Part shown: positions 49,100-62,170 of the stretch, piece by piece | Layout: each line of letters starts with the position of its first letter | Position numbering within the stretch: the first letter of the stretch is position 1 | Source of the DNA: Plecoglossus altivelis | Lineage: Eukaryota; Chordata; Actinopteri; Osmeriformes; Plecoglossidae | Direction: 5' to 3' | NCBI GenBank assembly: GCA_036571765.1 | Contig: BROE01000023.1 | Span: forward strand, 5,012,472 to 5,076,471 | Length of the DNA: 64,000 bases | The notes under the pieces: generated by a model | What the model saw: the letters and a program-made list of their open reading frames with translations, nothing else | Told to the model about the DNA's origin: nothing | The model's database searches: none | Program-made: the position numbers and the translations under genes

Positions 49100-49510
49100 A
49101 CCGCAGCGCTTAACTCAGAGACTCGATGAACGCCGCGGGGAACAGCTCAAAGGCCTCTCTAAACAGCTATTTGAATGCTGTTGTTTCTGGCATGATTCTT
49201 TTGTTGGGAGTTCTTCCTGCCACGTTAAAAGAAGATCCTGTTGCCATCCAATTGCCACCAAAAGCTTAAATAATCTCTCGAAATCCTTCCTATTGTGCTC
49301 TCTGCCATGTTTGAAAGGCTGCCCGTGACAGTCGCAGAAGGGAACAAGAAAAATGGCAATGGCAACCTCGCTGCCTTGCCCCTGTGTATAGTAATTGGAG
49401 GTGATGTGTTTTCTGCATAAGCGGCGCAGACGCAACCAATTCATCAGAAGAGCATGCATGTATGTTACTGACCCAGATAAGTTAGGGAGTCCAACCCAAT
49501 GAAATATGCT
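49100..49510. promoter_or_regulatory. Candidate conserved non-coding block E
   Basis: This repeat-free stretch is of higher complexity than its neighbours. A 163-codon minus frame crosses it but begins in the G-rich tract at 49545-49580 and yields no recognisable domain. I prefer a non-coding element such as an enhancer, without strong evidence. Confidence 0.22.
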
Positions 49511-52500
49511 CCCCGTTGAGAGGAAAGAACAGCGAGCGCCTGGAGAGTGGGGGGCTGGGGGGTGAGGGTGAGGGTGGGGGGAATAGAGAGAGCTCTTACA
49601 GTCCACAAGGATGATCTGTCTTTGTCAGGGCCACCGCAGAGGAAGGAGAGACCAACGGGGATGCTAGAGTCTTTGAATACAGTGAGGGACACGGACTAGT
49701 GGAGGCCCCCGTAGACCTCTGCCAGGGCGAACATTCCAGGTCACGGGGAAAGAGATGAGAGAGAGATGAGTGCTTTCAGTGCATGTCTCACATGTTGGGA
49801 AGAGAACCCATCGTTTCAATTGTCTTCGTAGTTTAGACGAAGCCTGAGCTTTCCATTTACCAAAAGCAACTCGTGTAATGAAAGTAAGAATCGCATGAAA
49901 GCTCCTACATCGTTGACAGTATATTCAACTAGTGACAGTGTTCCATGTTAGTCTGCATTGTCTAGTTATTGTAGTCCACATGAGTCTATGACAATGAAGC
50001 TCCCTCTAGTACTACGTCAAAGGTACAAGGTCATGGTTGAAAATTGGGCTTTATTCTTAAGACCAACCCTTGAGCACTGGGCTGAGAGAGAAAATGAAAT
50101 ACAATAGAGAAAACAATATACCGTATATACTGTGAGTCTTGCATTGAGCATTCTTATTTCTGCAATACATGTACGATAGGTAGCATGCTAAGTGGGCTCA
50201 GACATATTATGTTGGTGGATAGCTAGCCGACACAGAAAATATGTAACTGTATGGCCATAAACTTCAACTGAATCACAGTTGGCTTGTTGGCTGTGTACTT
50301 CTTTGATTGTCTAAATCTCACTTGCGTCATCTTTGTCTTCCTGCAGGTTGGTAAATAATTGCAATTCAACTGACAATGTGCACATGCTGGTCAAAAACCG
50401 ATGGCCACATAGCACACACTGTATGGAAAACAATGTTTCTCTTTTCAAGCATTGTCTTCTGGTTCTTTGTCCGCAAAAAACAAAGTCTTTGTGAGTGTGA
50501 GACAGAGACAGACTTTCCTGAAAGGAGCGCTGGATTAGGGTCCAGGGCTTTGTTTGCCTAAACGAAATAGATCTGGAGGAGGGAATTTGTCAAAGAGATG
50601 AAAGTCAAAAAAGAGATGGGGCTCATCTCAACACTAAACAGCTTGCCCTAGATACGGGAGCAACTGAGAGAGCTGGAAAATGTGCATATGTTTGGTGTTT
50701 GTGTGAGGAACAGGCTACTGTGTATTTATACAGTATATATGCCTTATTAGGGATGGACATGTAAAGAAATGTTAATATTTAAGAACTTGCATGGAATTGC
50801 AAGTGCATGTATTTTAGTCTGCAATGGATTGCCAGATTCCTCCATGTTAAATGGACAGAATGTGCCTACTCTTCAACATTTCCTAGCCAGATTATATACT
50901 CGGATTGTCGCTCGGTTTGATCATGCTACAGTATATTGTGATGGATATAAAGCTAAACCATGCTTTAACTTCTCATTTTATATAGTAACATGTATTTGCT
51001 AAGTATATATATTTATATTTGTCACCGTCAACTCAGCATGCCCTTGGGACTTGAGCAAGAGACTTAAAACTTTAAACGATACCCAATTTACTGGGAGTAT
51101 GTTCCCGTTTGCCTAAAAGGAATGTGTTTTGTTGCATGAAGTGCATCTGAAGAAAAAAACACGTAAAAGGCTACGAAATATGTGTCTGGCTAAAGCACTC
51201 GCTGTTTGCTTCCCGTTTAACCTGTTTATTCTTTCGCCATCACCCTTTCAGAGCCAATGCCAAATATTGCCGAAGGCGGGCGTTTCCGAGAACCCAGCAG
51301 CATGACCATTCATTCAAAATGCACGTCGAACACACTCACAGGTTTAGTCATGAACCCCCACTGTGACCTGAGCACTGTGACTTTTATATAACAGTGACTT
51401 TTTGCTAATAAGAGGCGGGACAGTCATTAGCTTGGGAGCACTAATATATTTATTCGCAGGACGGAAACATGGAATCAGTATAAAGTAAAACACCTTGTGA
51501 TTTTGATTCAAACGTTTATTATTCAGGCCCATTTGGATCACCCAAGTCCTAAGTTGCCTGCCTGTGGCAACAAGTTACCATGACAACACCTATTATCCTA
51601 ATTGGAGACCTAATCTTGAGCATGTACAACAGTACATTTGTTTGTGCTAGACAACCGCTGTCTTCATTTCTTTCCTGCTGTTTTCAACCAATCATCCCTT
51701 GATCACTAGCTTAAAAAAATATAGAAAAAGGGTTAGGTATTGAATTAGGTAACTGTCTACTTTCAAGTGAAGGAAAAAACCCCAAACAAATAAAAAACAA
51801 GTTGAAATGTTTAAAAATAGATGGTTCTGAGGAAAAAGGAACATTAGCTAATGATGACGTGCACTGACAGACAGGGCTGATCTTCAGCACTATACGCTCA
51901 CCTGGTCGCCAAGGATCTCTGTTGATTTTGCCAACTGAACCAGTAACACATAGAAAAAGCGATAAATCCCCCATCTTCTGTCAACATCTTCTTCTTCCTC
52001 TACAGTTCTCCTGGCAATGAAGCAGACAGAATTATATCAAATTGGAAGATGGCTGTTTACAAAGCCAGAGCAATGTCGGGCTCCATGTATCTGTCAAAGG
52101 GATCTGGCTTCTAGACAAGAGGCCTCCCAGCAGTGAACACATTGCACACAGAGAAACTGGCGGCCATTTTGGGGGATAAGGAGCCTAGGCCTTGCCTATA
52201 GGGGAGTCTAAAATGTCACACTGTCACTCACAGACTTGACAAAAGTTGGCAACATAAATGCTGTGTGTCGGACTTGTAACTTTTACGCTGAGGTGCTACA
52301 ATTAGTGCGAGGGACGGAGGGCTAAGGAATACAACCCTTCTGTCAACTTTCCCTAACCACTACCACCAATCCAATCTGAAACAAATACAAAAGTGACTGA
52401 CATCAAATTATTTCCAACCTGACAGCCACATTGTCAGCTTTGTCACCTCTTTTGAGAGGTCTCTGTTGTTGGGAATAATTGAAAGCATAACTGAGTTTTT

Positions 52501-53137
52501 GAGACACGAATCAAGATCGACAGAAATGCTTCGGAATATCCTTTTTTCTTATTCCCTTTCTTTTTTTTCATCCGGAGGAAAATAATGATACAGGACTGCC
52601 ATGGTATTAAAGAAAGAAAGAGCAATACTGAAATAAAGTATGACTTAAAAGTTGTGACACTGACAAGGCAACAAAGCTGAACAGATAGGACTACCGCACA
52701 CCTGGGAATTCAGTATCCATCATTAAGAAAAAAAAAACGGATGCATGGCAAAAGAAACGCGATGCGTCACAAGATGTCGGTGGATCATTTTGGATTCCCC
52801 CAACTCTGTCACTGACATATGTTTTGCCTGAGAATATGAGTGATATTGCCAAGGGGCAACTATCAGTGTGTTCCAATGTTTCCAGATATTTCTGTTTCCC
52901 TTTGAGCTCTGTGGAGTCTATACCTGTGGGCGCTTGACAACAACACACACTGTGGACCCAATAAGCATGCGATCCATACATAGTTCTCATGATCCCCTCA
53001 TCCGCACACACAAATGCACACAAGATTGATAACACACCATTGACACACACCCTCTGGTCTTCTCACCTTGAAACAGATCTGTCAAGACATGGCGATGTGT
53101 GCGTTTGCATGCTCCGTTAAGCATGTTACCAATCAGT
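49511..53137. other. Unique AT-rich non-coding DNA
   Basis: A G-rich patch occupies 49545-49580. The rest is single-copy AT-rich DNA with no gene, RNA or mobile element that I can recognise. Confidence 0.6.
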
Positions 53138-53160
53138 CACACACACACACACACACACAC
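53138..53160 (+). repeat. (CA)n microsatellite
   Basis: A perfect CA run of about 11 units. Confidence 0.93.
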
Positions 53161-53439
53161 TGTTAACACACACAGAGGCGCCACATGGCTACTCTCACAC
53201 GGCGCTCTGCAACCCAACTGACAATCAAACCTCTGAAGTTCATTAGCGATACTGAGAACCAGTGTCAAGGATCTTGAAGATGAAGACGTACTGCCAGAGG
53301 AAAACAGGAAGTGCAGGTGATTTCTTGAAGAAATACACACTTGATTTGCATTTCAGTGCTTCACATAGTCTAAATTCCTCTCCAAACTATGGAATCTTGC
53401 TTTGTTGGTGCAGGAGTAGTGAGTGAAATGAGAAATTGC

Positions 53440-53710
53440 TTGTATATGCCATAATTCAGTCGATTTGCATACTGATCTTTTAATGTCACCCAATTGAATT
53501 ACAACAGTGAGCATTTAGAGTGGTTTTACAGTGGATAAACATGAATTTCATCGAGTACAGGATTGCAAGAAATCCTTAATACCCCATCTTGTTAAAATGA
53601 TTAGAATGTGAAATATTCATATGAATAGGCTTAATAATAAATGGTGGTATTAAAATTTTCATTAATTCACATTTAATTTATGAAAATTTAAAGGTGCAAT
53701 ATTAAAAGTA
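53440..53710. promoter_or_regulatory. Candidate AT-rich regulatory block F
   Basis: A POU octamer ATTTGCAT (53463-53470), a perfect 14-base palindrome TATTCATATGAATA (53614-53627) and several TAAT/ATTA cores (53628-53690) lie in very AT-rich unique sequence. This resembles homeodomain-bound enhancers, but AT-rich DNA yields such motifs by chance often. Confidence 0.25.
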
Positions 53711-56700
53711 CACCAACAAGCCATTTCAAGAGCAGAGTGCTCAGACTTTCAATGCTTTAGTCACTGCAACTGACTCATAGGTGTCCTTTGTCTCCATAAA
53801 CATGAAGAAGCAGCGGTCTAGTTTGACGGCTCGCTGGGAATAAAAGGTACCTCCTGTTTTTGGCTGTTCACTCCTTTGATATACTGATTACAGACCGGAC
53901 CAAAAGCTGCTCAGAGGTCAAGTCAAGAATAGAGAACGCTGACTTAATCTAGCACCCCATTACGTGCAAACAGAGTTAAAGGTACGGTGTGGGAGGGCTA
54001 TATCATGTGATTCATACTCTGGTGGGATAATTAGTTTTTATGATGCATCATGATTTAATACATTTTAGAAGAACTCACTTTGATTTCACGGAGACGGCGA
54101 GGAAAAGGGGGGGAGCGAGGAAGTCAAAGAGTGACTGAGGGAAAGAGAGAAAGAGAGAGAGAGAGAAGAGAGATGAAGAAAGACAAGGATATTAAATTAT
54201 GGAGCACCTTAACGGAGCAATCTGTCTTGTGGAGACATGATTGCCTACCATTTTGGAGTGATGATCATATGTTTGTCAGGGCTTTTAGTGTGTGGGGGAG
54301 AACTTACAGACAGTAATGGTGGGCCTAGTTTCAGTCAATGCTGGGGTGAGAATTCCCTAAGGGTCAGAGGAGGACAAGTGCTGTTGAAGCTAAAAAGATT
54401 CTGTTAAAAACAGATGTACTGTATATATAGTATCCCTATCGGTTTTACAGAACCGTCACGCATTCTGGCAATGGGTACTTCTTCTCCCAGTCCTTTTCTA
54501 CCTTGATATTGAGTTTGACCAATTTACTCCTCGCTTCACCTCCGTTGTATTGGTCAAGGAGGAAATGAATCACTGAACTGAGGGAAGATACGTTGATCCA
54601 CTGTACAAATAAGGGATCACACAGGAGCTGCTGCCGCAAGCTTTCATCATCTTGATGTATTTCCCTCCTTCCGCCTTCCCTGAGGGTTTGAGTCGGCTGT
54701 AGGTGCTGACACTCCGTAACACTGCTTGTGAAGAAGAGATACAAGTAAAGTTTGATTCCACAAGTACTTTTGTTTTAGTTAAGGGAGTCAAAGGTCAAAT
54801 CTTCCCCCCCGTTCAGTCCATTTTGGAGGTTAAATCTTCTGCTCTTTCGCTCCATCTTCCACAGCACCAGACGCTCACGCTGGCTTCAGCTCGCTGGTGT
54901 TCAGCAAAGGGCCTTCAGGTACAAAGGAACGGGGAAATGAGGCGTCTTCTTGCCTGGATGGTTCTCACGAGTGCCACAGAGAGGCTTCGACTGTCGTCGT
55001 GTGAATCGGACTTGAGGAGAAAGGGGTACTTCATCTCTGCTTCTTAGGTCAAGTACCAAAATAAGTGTCTTATCCAATGGGGTTTCGCTCTTGTCTGTTA
55101 TCTGTTTGTGCTTTCTCCAGCCACACTCTTTTCTAAAGTGAGAGCTTTGGTCATTTGCAGACAGTTTGAGGGAGTCAGCGTCAAAGGTACACTAGAACTC
55201 GGATGCGGGTCCAGGATGTCTGCAGTGTTTCGGCAGGATGTGTATCTAGACAATGAAAGCAGCGGTGTTCTTGTGGATAAGTTCATGGCAACCTAATGAG
55301 TGGATTGAGAGGTCAACATGAATAGATTAGGGGAATGAAAGGACGATTCCAAATATATCAGTGCCTGTCAGCGTCTACAGCGCCCTTGCCCTTTCTCCTA
55401 AAAAGAAAAATAGAAGTGAAACAACAACGTCTATGAAGGATCTATGAGAAAAAGAAGCAGATGAGTAACCCTTTAAGTCTTCAAGTGTAATTACCTCTGA
55501 TAATCCAAGTGCTCATCTTTTTTAACACACACAGGCAGATACACACATACGGGTTTTCTTTACTATCCTAGTGAGGACCAACTGTTCATTACCACGCACA
55601 ATCATCATCCCTAACTCTAACCTTAAAGCTTGATATAATAAAAACAATGGCATGGGCACTTACACAAACAGACTGAGAACATTTCCTCACAATGTCTACT
55701 TTTTCTAAGTTTACAATCTTTTTAAGGACTTCTGGTGACGCAAGACCACAATCAAATAGACACAGATCTCATGGCAGCCCCTAGTGGATGTGATGAATAT
55801 AGCTTCAGACCACAGCACAGCCAGTATGACAGCACAGAGCTCCCCTCCAGGCATGCTGGCCTCCCTAACTACAGAGAACCAACCCTTGAGAATCTCCTAT
55901 GAACTGGACACACCTGGAACACAGTGAGCAATGGCAGGTAGGCGTGTCTGGGCCTGCGTCACCTCGATAGGTCATTTGTCCCGCTGAGAAGCAGCGTAGT
56001 CCGTGTCACCTGGATATGTCATCCTGTTTGGAGTCACACCACTGGGATGCACGAATTGTCATCACGAGTAGGATTGATTCACGGCACAGAAACTCACTTT
56101 CTGTGGCGCTCTGCCTTGATGGTGGACCCATTACATCAAGAGAAGGCCACCATCCCTCTAAGCATCCATAGTGTTACATCCACCTCGCCGCTGCTGGTTT
56201 TCATAAGATCCGTGACCATACGATCTAGACAATCAGTAGGTTCAAATTGTTCAGAGGAAGTAGGTGTTTGGTTACTCCTGCAGATGAAGGTCACCACCTC
56301 AATGTCATGCGTGAGCCCCTGGGACTTGTCCTAGACAGCCTGCACTGCCGCTGGCTTCCCCCTTACTGTAGTCCCAGACCAGCCACAAACTCTGCTCGCT
56401 CGCACCGCCACTCTCAAGAAAGACCCAGGGATGCTGCTTCAAAGCCTGCTTTTTAATTAGGTTATCGGGTAGGGGGGGAAAGCGTTTCACTGGGAGGGCC
56501 CGTAGTATTTCATTAAGCCTACAGCGGCAAACACACCTGGAGCTGACGGGCGTCCTTGCTGCAGGTTGACGGTGGCGAGAGTATTGGGTGGTTTATTGGT
56601 GTAAACCCTGTTGAATTCATTAACACCAGTGCAAACAAATTATTGTTAACCCGCAAAGCCCACGTGCATATGTGTAGTCTCCAACAGCTGATGCTGGAGT

Positions 56701-56739
56701 TATTATGTCCCTGCCTCTGTTGACGGGGGCGAGCTCTGA
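53711..56739. other. Unique non-coding DNA with a GA-rich patch
   Basis: A purine patch with GA repeats lies at 54138-54172. Frames of about 100-114 codons on both strands at 54445-55047 overlap each other and show no recognisable domain. No gene is called. Confidence 0.55.
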
Positions 56740-57010
56740 CACAGGTGCCAGGTGCTTCCACACTGGTCCCTTTTGTTATCCAAGGGATCATTTGCATTTT
56801 CCGGTCTGATATCGCACTTGGTTTGTGGGAAACGCCTGTGCAATGGGGACGTGCGTTCACAGAATGTATGCATTTCAAAGCTTCGTGGATTATGTGTTTG
56901 GCTTCTGCAGTGGAACACCTACCGATTGACAACTGAGTTGATACAGAAAATGCAATTCTGAATTCCATATGCGTAGCCGTTCCTTATTTGCATGAGATAA
57001 CGTAAGGTGT
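56740..57010. promoter_or_regulatory. Candidate enhancer block G (SOX and POU motifs)
   Basis: A SOX-type CTTTTGTTAT (56770-56779) lies 10 bases before a POU octamer ATTTGCAT (56790-56797). A second octamer ATTTGCAT is at 56986-56993, within TTATTTGCATGAGATAA. A 149-codon minus frame overlaps the block but shows no known domain. SOX plus POU pairs are a known arrangement in neural and stem-cell enhancers, though usually with 0-3 base spacing; here the spacing is wider. Confidence 0.3.
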
Positions 57011-58425
57011 TGTTCTTACCATGACGCGTTGGCCATTAAGAAGTTAATGTGCAGTATGTAATGTTGTTACTCTCTATGCTCTTTTTAGACATTAGACGTA
57101 GGCGTGGGTCCACTCTTTCAAAATATGAAAATGAATTCTGCTAACATGACGTGCTGCGATTGCTGTACTTTGCTGCCAATGTGTGCTCCTTAGAGAGATG
57201 GTTGTGTATTGATAGACCCAAAGTGGCTCCATGTTTTTAAAAATGTTTTATTACTTTGAGCAACCAAAAGTTGTATCTTATCAAAAAGAAAGGACAGGCC
57301 TGTGATTTGGAAGTGACGGCTGAGTCTTTAATTGCATACTCCCTGTGTTCACGTAGCTGAAGCCGCGTACCAGAACCCTTGAGCGAGAAAGAGAGAACAG
57401 CCAAACGGTTGTCATTTTTTACTCTGTGGTTAACTTTGTTTTCTTACCTCTCACTTGAAGTGCATTGGCATGCCGTGTGGCTTGTGAATCATTTCTCTTT
57501 TGTGATTGGACGTGCAGTCCTCCCACCTTTCAGATGGCTCCGTGGCTTATTAATTATAAGCCATTCATTACGTTTGTTTTCATGTCGTTGTCTTTAGGCA
57601 TAATTACTAGGAGGCATTTTCTTGATTAAAACTCACTCTAGGCGGCGAAGAGGTAGACTGAGAAATGCTTATCCTTCTTTTTCATGAAGGAGTTAGAGGA
57701 GTGGACCAATTGTTTACTGTTGGATTCGGAAAGATGGCTCTTTTTTTTGTAGGTCTGCATCATTAAAATGGACCCTTAGCAAATTATTTGTGATGATCGT
57801 TACGTGTCGGACACGTGTATCTTCTCTCAGTCTTTTTCACCGGGTGTTGCTATTAATTAGTGAGTTATTTCAGAGTTCAATTGGATTATGTGAACTGCAT
57901 TGCAATGTAGTCTACAGCCTTTCAATAAGGCACTAGCTAACACTGCTGCCACAAGTACATGTTTACATTGATCAGATTCAAACTGAAAACGAATCACTAA
58001 ACATTTCAAATAACCAGCGTAACACTATTAATCCTTCGACATGACAAATAACTACGCACTAACATATTACATTAGCAGAAACGGTCAAGCGCTCAATAAA
58101 AACTAAATTGGAATCTTTATTAAAACCATTAACTAGCTGTGCACTTATGCAAAACTATTCTTACTCATCGGCCCTTAACTTCAATTTCCGTTGGGATCAA
58201 TAGAGCAACATTTGAACTACAATAACTTGGTTTTAAACGGACGTGCCACCGCGTCGTGACGCACGAAAAAGTGTCGTGCCATGAAATGCAGTCCATTATC
58301 AGCCCATAAAACACTCAATAACAGGCGGAGGAAGTAATAAACAGCTCCTGTCAGTGCAACACAAGTGTTGTTTCCTGACTCCTAACAAGCACATCGTTTT
58401 AAAAGTAAGTCACCAGGGATGGACA
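57011..58425. other. Unique AT-rich non-coding DNA
   Basis: The part 57530-57640 has TTATTAATTATAAG and GGCATAATTACTAGG, and 57850-57870 has GCTATTAATTAGTG, all TAATTA-type homeodomain cores. Further enhancers are therefore possible. No gene was seen. Confidence 0.5.
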
Positions 58426-58460
58426 CCCCCCCCCCGCCGAACACACACACACACACACAG
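58426..58460 (+). repeat. C run plus (CA)n microsatellite
   Basis: A run of about 11 C is followed by a CA run of about 10 units. Confidence 0.92.
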
Positions 58461-59862
58461 GAAGAGGCTGGGCGAACTTCATGATGATTTTGCAAAAGTT
58501 TATCTAGTTTTCTACTCCCTGCTTCCCAAAGAGGCAGGGAGAAGAAGTACAATCCTAATTGTCCCTTGTCCTTGTGTCACCCACCCCCCATCTCCTGTCC
58601 CCTGTCCCCCCTCCTAACACGCAGTGTTGGTGCTTTTTCGTTTTTTTTTCCTGTCAACTTGCAAATTGAGCAGTTTATTGTTGGACAGATTTGAATTCAC
58701 GCTGTGTGGGTGAAAATGTGCAGGGTTATTTAATGTCCTCAGTTTGGGATCTGTTTTATAAGCCATGTGCTGTATTTTGCCCAAGACAGCACCGATCATG
58801 ATTGTGTACATCCATATTCACTCTATATGTTAAATATGCATAAGGACTGCATGTGGTGCTTACTCATTGGTTGCCTGGTCAATTTAGAACAATTCTAGAT
58901 GATCCATCGTGCGCCATGCAAAACTGAAACTGACTTTAACACTGTTGCAAATGTGGAGTTCTGAAGATTGACTTAAATCACCGCTTTCATCTCAAATAAC
59001 AGATTTTGCAGCAAACAACAACTTACAGGCTACTTTCCTTTGAATGTTTTCTGCACTTCCTTCCTGTTTTGATCACTCTGCCAATGAGAAGGTCTGTGGT
59101 GAAATGCTATCGACCTGTCAGCCAATTACCACCAGCTCCTCCAGGAAGATGCTGCTGGTCAGATGCAATCTGGATAGCCTATGGAGAGTGATGAGGGGAA
59201 ATAAGCTGTCATACACTTGCAGTGCCAGCAGTTATACCCACTTCGGATCAATCTTATGGTGATTGCTTTGTTTTTGAAGCTAAACTAGGACTTTTCCCTT
59301 CCATCTTAGTCTACATATGGACATTATAGACCTAGCTAGTTCCATACTGTTATTCCTGCACATGAGAAGTATACTCGAATGATCTTGTCTAGCCTATTCA
59401 ATTATCTGTTACTGGACTAACACATGATGTATGTGCACACACACACAAAAGATACTACTGCAGCACAGCTTGTCTAATTCCAACGCAGTTGCTACAACTA
59501 AATTAATAATGTAAGTGGTATTATTAGTTCAGTGGGCATTTCTCCGCTACGGCAAATATGTTGGAAAAAAGTATGTCTGTGTCATGTCTGTGGCAGGAAG
59601 GATTTCCTCTGGTGACTTTAATAGCCAGCTAAAGTCTATGAAAGAGAGCATAATTGACATCAAGCTTTACTGAAGGAAGCATGTGTTGATATTTTGCTCT
59701 GGGAGCTGGGTAAGGAATTCTACACAAAGTGCTTACTGTCTGCGAGCCAAGTTCTATTGGGGCAAAGGCATGGTCTCTGTGATTAGACTGGCGTTTCATG
59801 TCAATGCCAGGACCAGAGGACGTCAAGGTCAGTCTGCGTCTACTACTGGCGCATTGACAAAC
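58461..59862. other. Unique non-coding DNA
   Basis: No gene or repeat family was recognised. Confidence 0.6.
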
Positions 59863-59900
59863 GCACACACGCACACACGCACACACACACGCACACACAC
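59863..59900 (+). repeat. (CA)n microsatellite with CG interruptions
   Basis: CA units broken by four CG steps; alternating purine-pyrimidine throughout. Confidence 0.93.
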
Positions 59901-61825
59901 TGGAATGAGTAACAGACAAACGACTCAGACATGGCTATTGGACTGATTGGGAATCAAATTCACAGATGCATTCAATAATGTTGTGTCCGTATGCGTTTAT
60001 TTTGTAAGCAGCACAGCTCTCCTGTGTCGGGAGCTGAGACAGCCGTCTGTTTGGCTAGGTTGCTTTTCGTTCACGCACGGGCAATCCAGGAGACGCATTG
60101 GAAGGAACTGATCTAGAAAAGATGTGACCACTTGATTGTTCTTCCAAGTTCGAAGGGGAGTATTTCTGTATTGTTGCTGGGTCTACACGGGTTCTCTAAG
60201 GGTGGTATTGTTCATTACTTGGTGAAATTTGTTTATTTCTTCTCTGTTGTTTATTTATATCTTGACAGGTAGCATACGTTTTTTTTGTGCTTTTCCAGGC
60301 CCTAGCCATCTGTTAATCAAAGACAGGTACAATTAGAGGCATATGTCGCAGTCAGAGTTTATGAAAGTGTGTACACTGCTTTCCAAAATGACAATGAATA
60401 ATGTATGAAGTTGCTAAACTTAGCACCTACTGTATTATCTCTAAAAGACATTACCACATGAGATGGACCAAGGACTGGGGGATGATTGGCAGAGGGAGGG
60501 AATGGTTAAATTCCAACCTACTGAAAAACCTCTTCTGATTTGTTGCAAAAAAGCTCACGTTCCCATACTGCATACCTTTATTCATCTCTCTTTCATTCCT
60601 TCACTCTCGTTCTCTCAGACTAGCTAATCAGTTTCAGGAAGTGTTGGGCTACCTGAGAGTTTGATATACTGCTAGTGTGCTTCTGTGGGAAATCAATAGA
60701 GAAGAAATGGAAATGACCCAAGTCTTTCCATCCAACCGAGTGCTGTTACAAATGTATATTTATGTCAGAGGCCTGTGTAATTTGATTTTTCAAAGCCAAA
60801 ATTATTGTATTGTGGAGGTCACATCTTGGAGGATCCAGGCAGATTAGAAGTTTGGTGAATTTATGTGCATTTTGAAGCATGCTGGCAGATTCAAGGAGCT
60901 TGGCAGAGGCAGTAAATGAAATAAAAAGTGAAAACCCTGAGCCGTGATTTGAGATGATAGAAGCTGCAGATACAGAACACAGTCAACTGGAGTTGCAAAA
61001 ATAATAAATAAAAACACAAAAAAATGAGAAGTTTTGTTTGGTTTTATCTTCGTTTTTCGACTCTTCCACTGGTGTTAGGCGCAAGGGGTGCTGTAACACC
61101 GCTCCTTTCTCACTGAGTCCTTTTAATTCAACTCCAAATCCTCTGTCTTTCTGTGAATGCCTCCGGATTTCGCGGTCCAAAACGGTGGCAGTTTGTCCAT
61201 CTCCTTTGTTCCAAACCACATAGATTACAGTACAACTTGTGCTTGCCTACCTGTAATTGCAGGGTTTCCATTTTGCCAAAATGCACTCGGTGCCTTTGAA
61301 AGCCAACTCTGTTTTCATGTCAAGCGCTTCATGATAAGAGGCAGTGCTGCTGGCTGATATCTTGACATGACCTCCACTTTACCCTTTCACTGACCCCTTA
61401 CATGAACTCCAGGTCTTGCTGTGTATTTACCCTACTGAGTCAGCATGAAAGTGAAATGAAAGCATAAAGGGTGAGAGTGTAAAGTGAGTGCTGTCTGGTG
61501 GAAGATTGATTGTTAACATGTTAACGCTGATAAATTGACCAGCATGTTGCCTATCCCAATCGACATTTATTTAGTCAAATATGGTATATTATTAGTCTAT
61601 TTAGTCAATATCAATAATAATAAAGCTCAGTTTCACAGCCGTGTTGTCGGCTGCGATGGCTATGGAGTATTCAGCACTTGAGACTGCGAGAGGGTGTTGT
61701 GTAATCAAAGCAGGGAGAAACATACTGTATATCAACAAGCAGATGAAAGAAGGAGGGGAGACTGAGGCAACACTGACAGGAAGTGTGTGTGCATGTGTAC
61801 GTGTGGTCTTCCTGGGCATCCCCCC
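59901..61825. other. Unique non-coding DNA
   Basis: AT-rich single-copy sequence with no gene, RNA or mobile element recognised. Confidence 0.6.
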
Positions 61826-62170
61826 TTCTCTCCACCTCTCTCCAACTCTCTCTCTCTCTGTCTCTCCATCTCTCTTGCCATCTATCTCCAACTCCCACCC
61901 TCTCTCTCTCCATCTCACTCCAACTCATACACCCCCTCTCTCTCTCTCTCCATCTCTCTCCAACTCTCACCCACTCTGTCCATCTTTCTTTATCCATCTC
62001 TCATGCCATCTCTCTCCAACTCTCACCCTCTCTCTCTCTCCCCCATCTTTCTCTCTCCAACTCTCACCCGCTCTCTCTCCATCTTTCTCTCTCCATCTCG
62101 CTTTCCATCTCGCTTACCATCTCTCTCCAACACTCTTCTCACTCTCACTCTCTCTCTCCATCTCTCTCTG
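61826..62170 (+). repeat. Pyrimidine-rich minisatellite (CCATCTCTCTCCAACTCTCA-type units)
   Basis: About 345 bases are almost free of G on the plus strand. The motif CCAACTC or CCAACAC recurs at 61842, 61888, 61920, 61960, 62016, 62057 and 62127, spaced irregularly by 32-70 bases and joined by CT runs and CCATCT. All three plus frames remain open for 140-180 codons as Ser/Leu/His/Pro repeats, an effect of composition. It looks like a decayed or unequally expanded minisatellite grown out of a CT microsatellite. Confidence 0.9.

Noticed and set aside
49115..49606. 163-codon minus-strand frame
   Set aside because: It begins in a G-rich tract and has no recognisable domain or splice signals.
56519..56968. 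149-codon minus-strand frame
   Set aside because: It overlaps a motif-rich candidate enhancer and has no recognisable domain.
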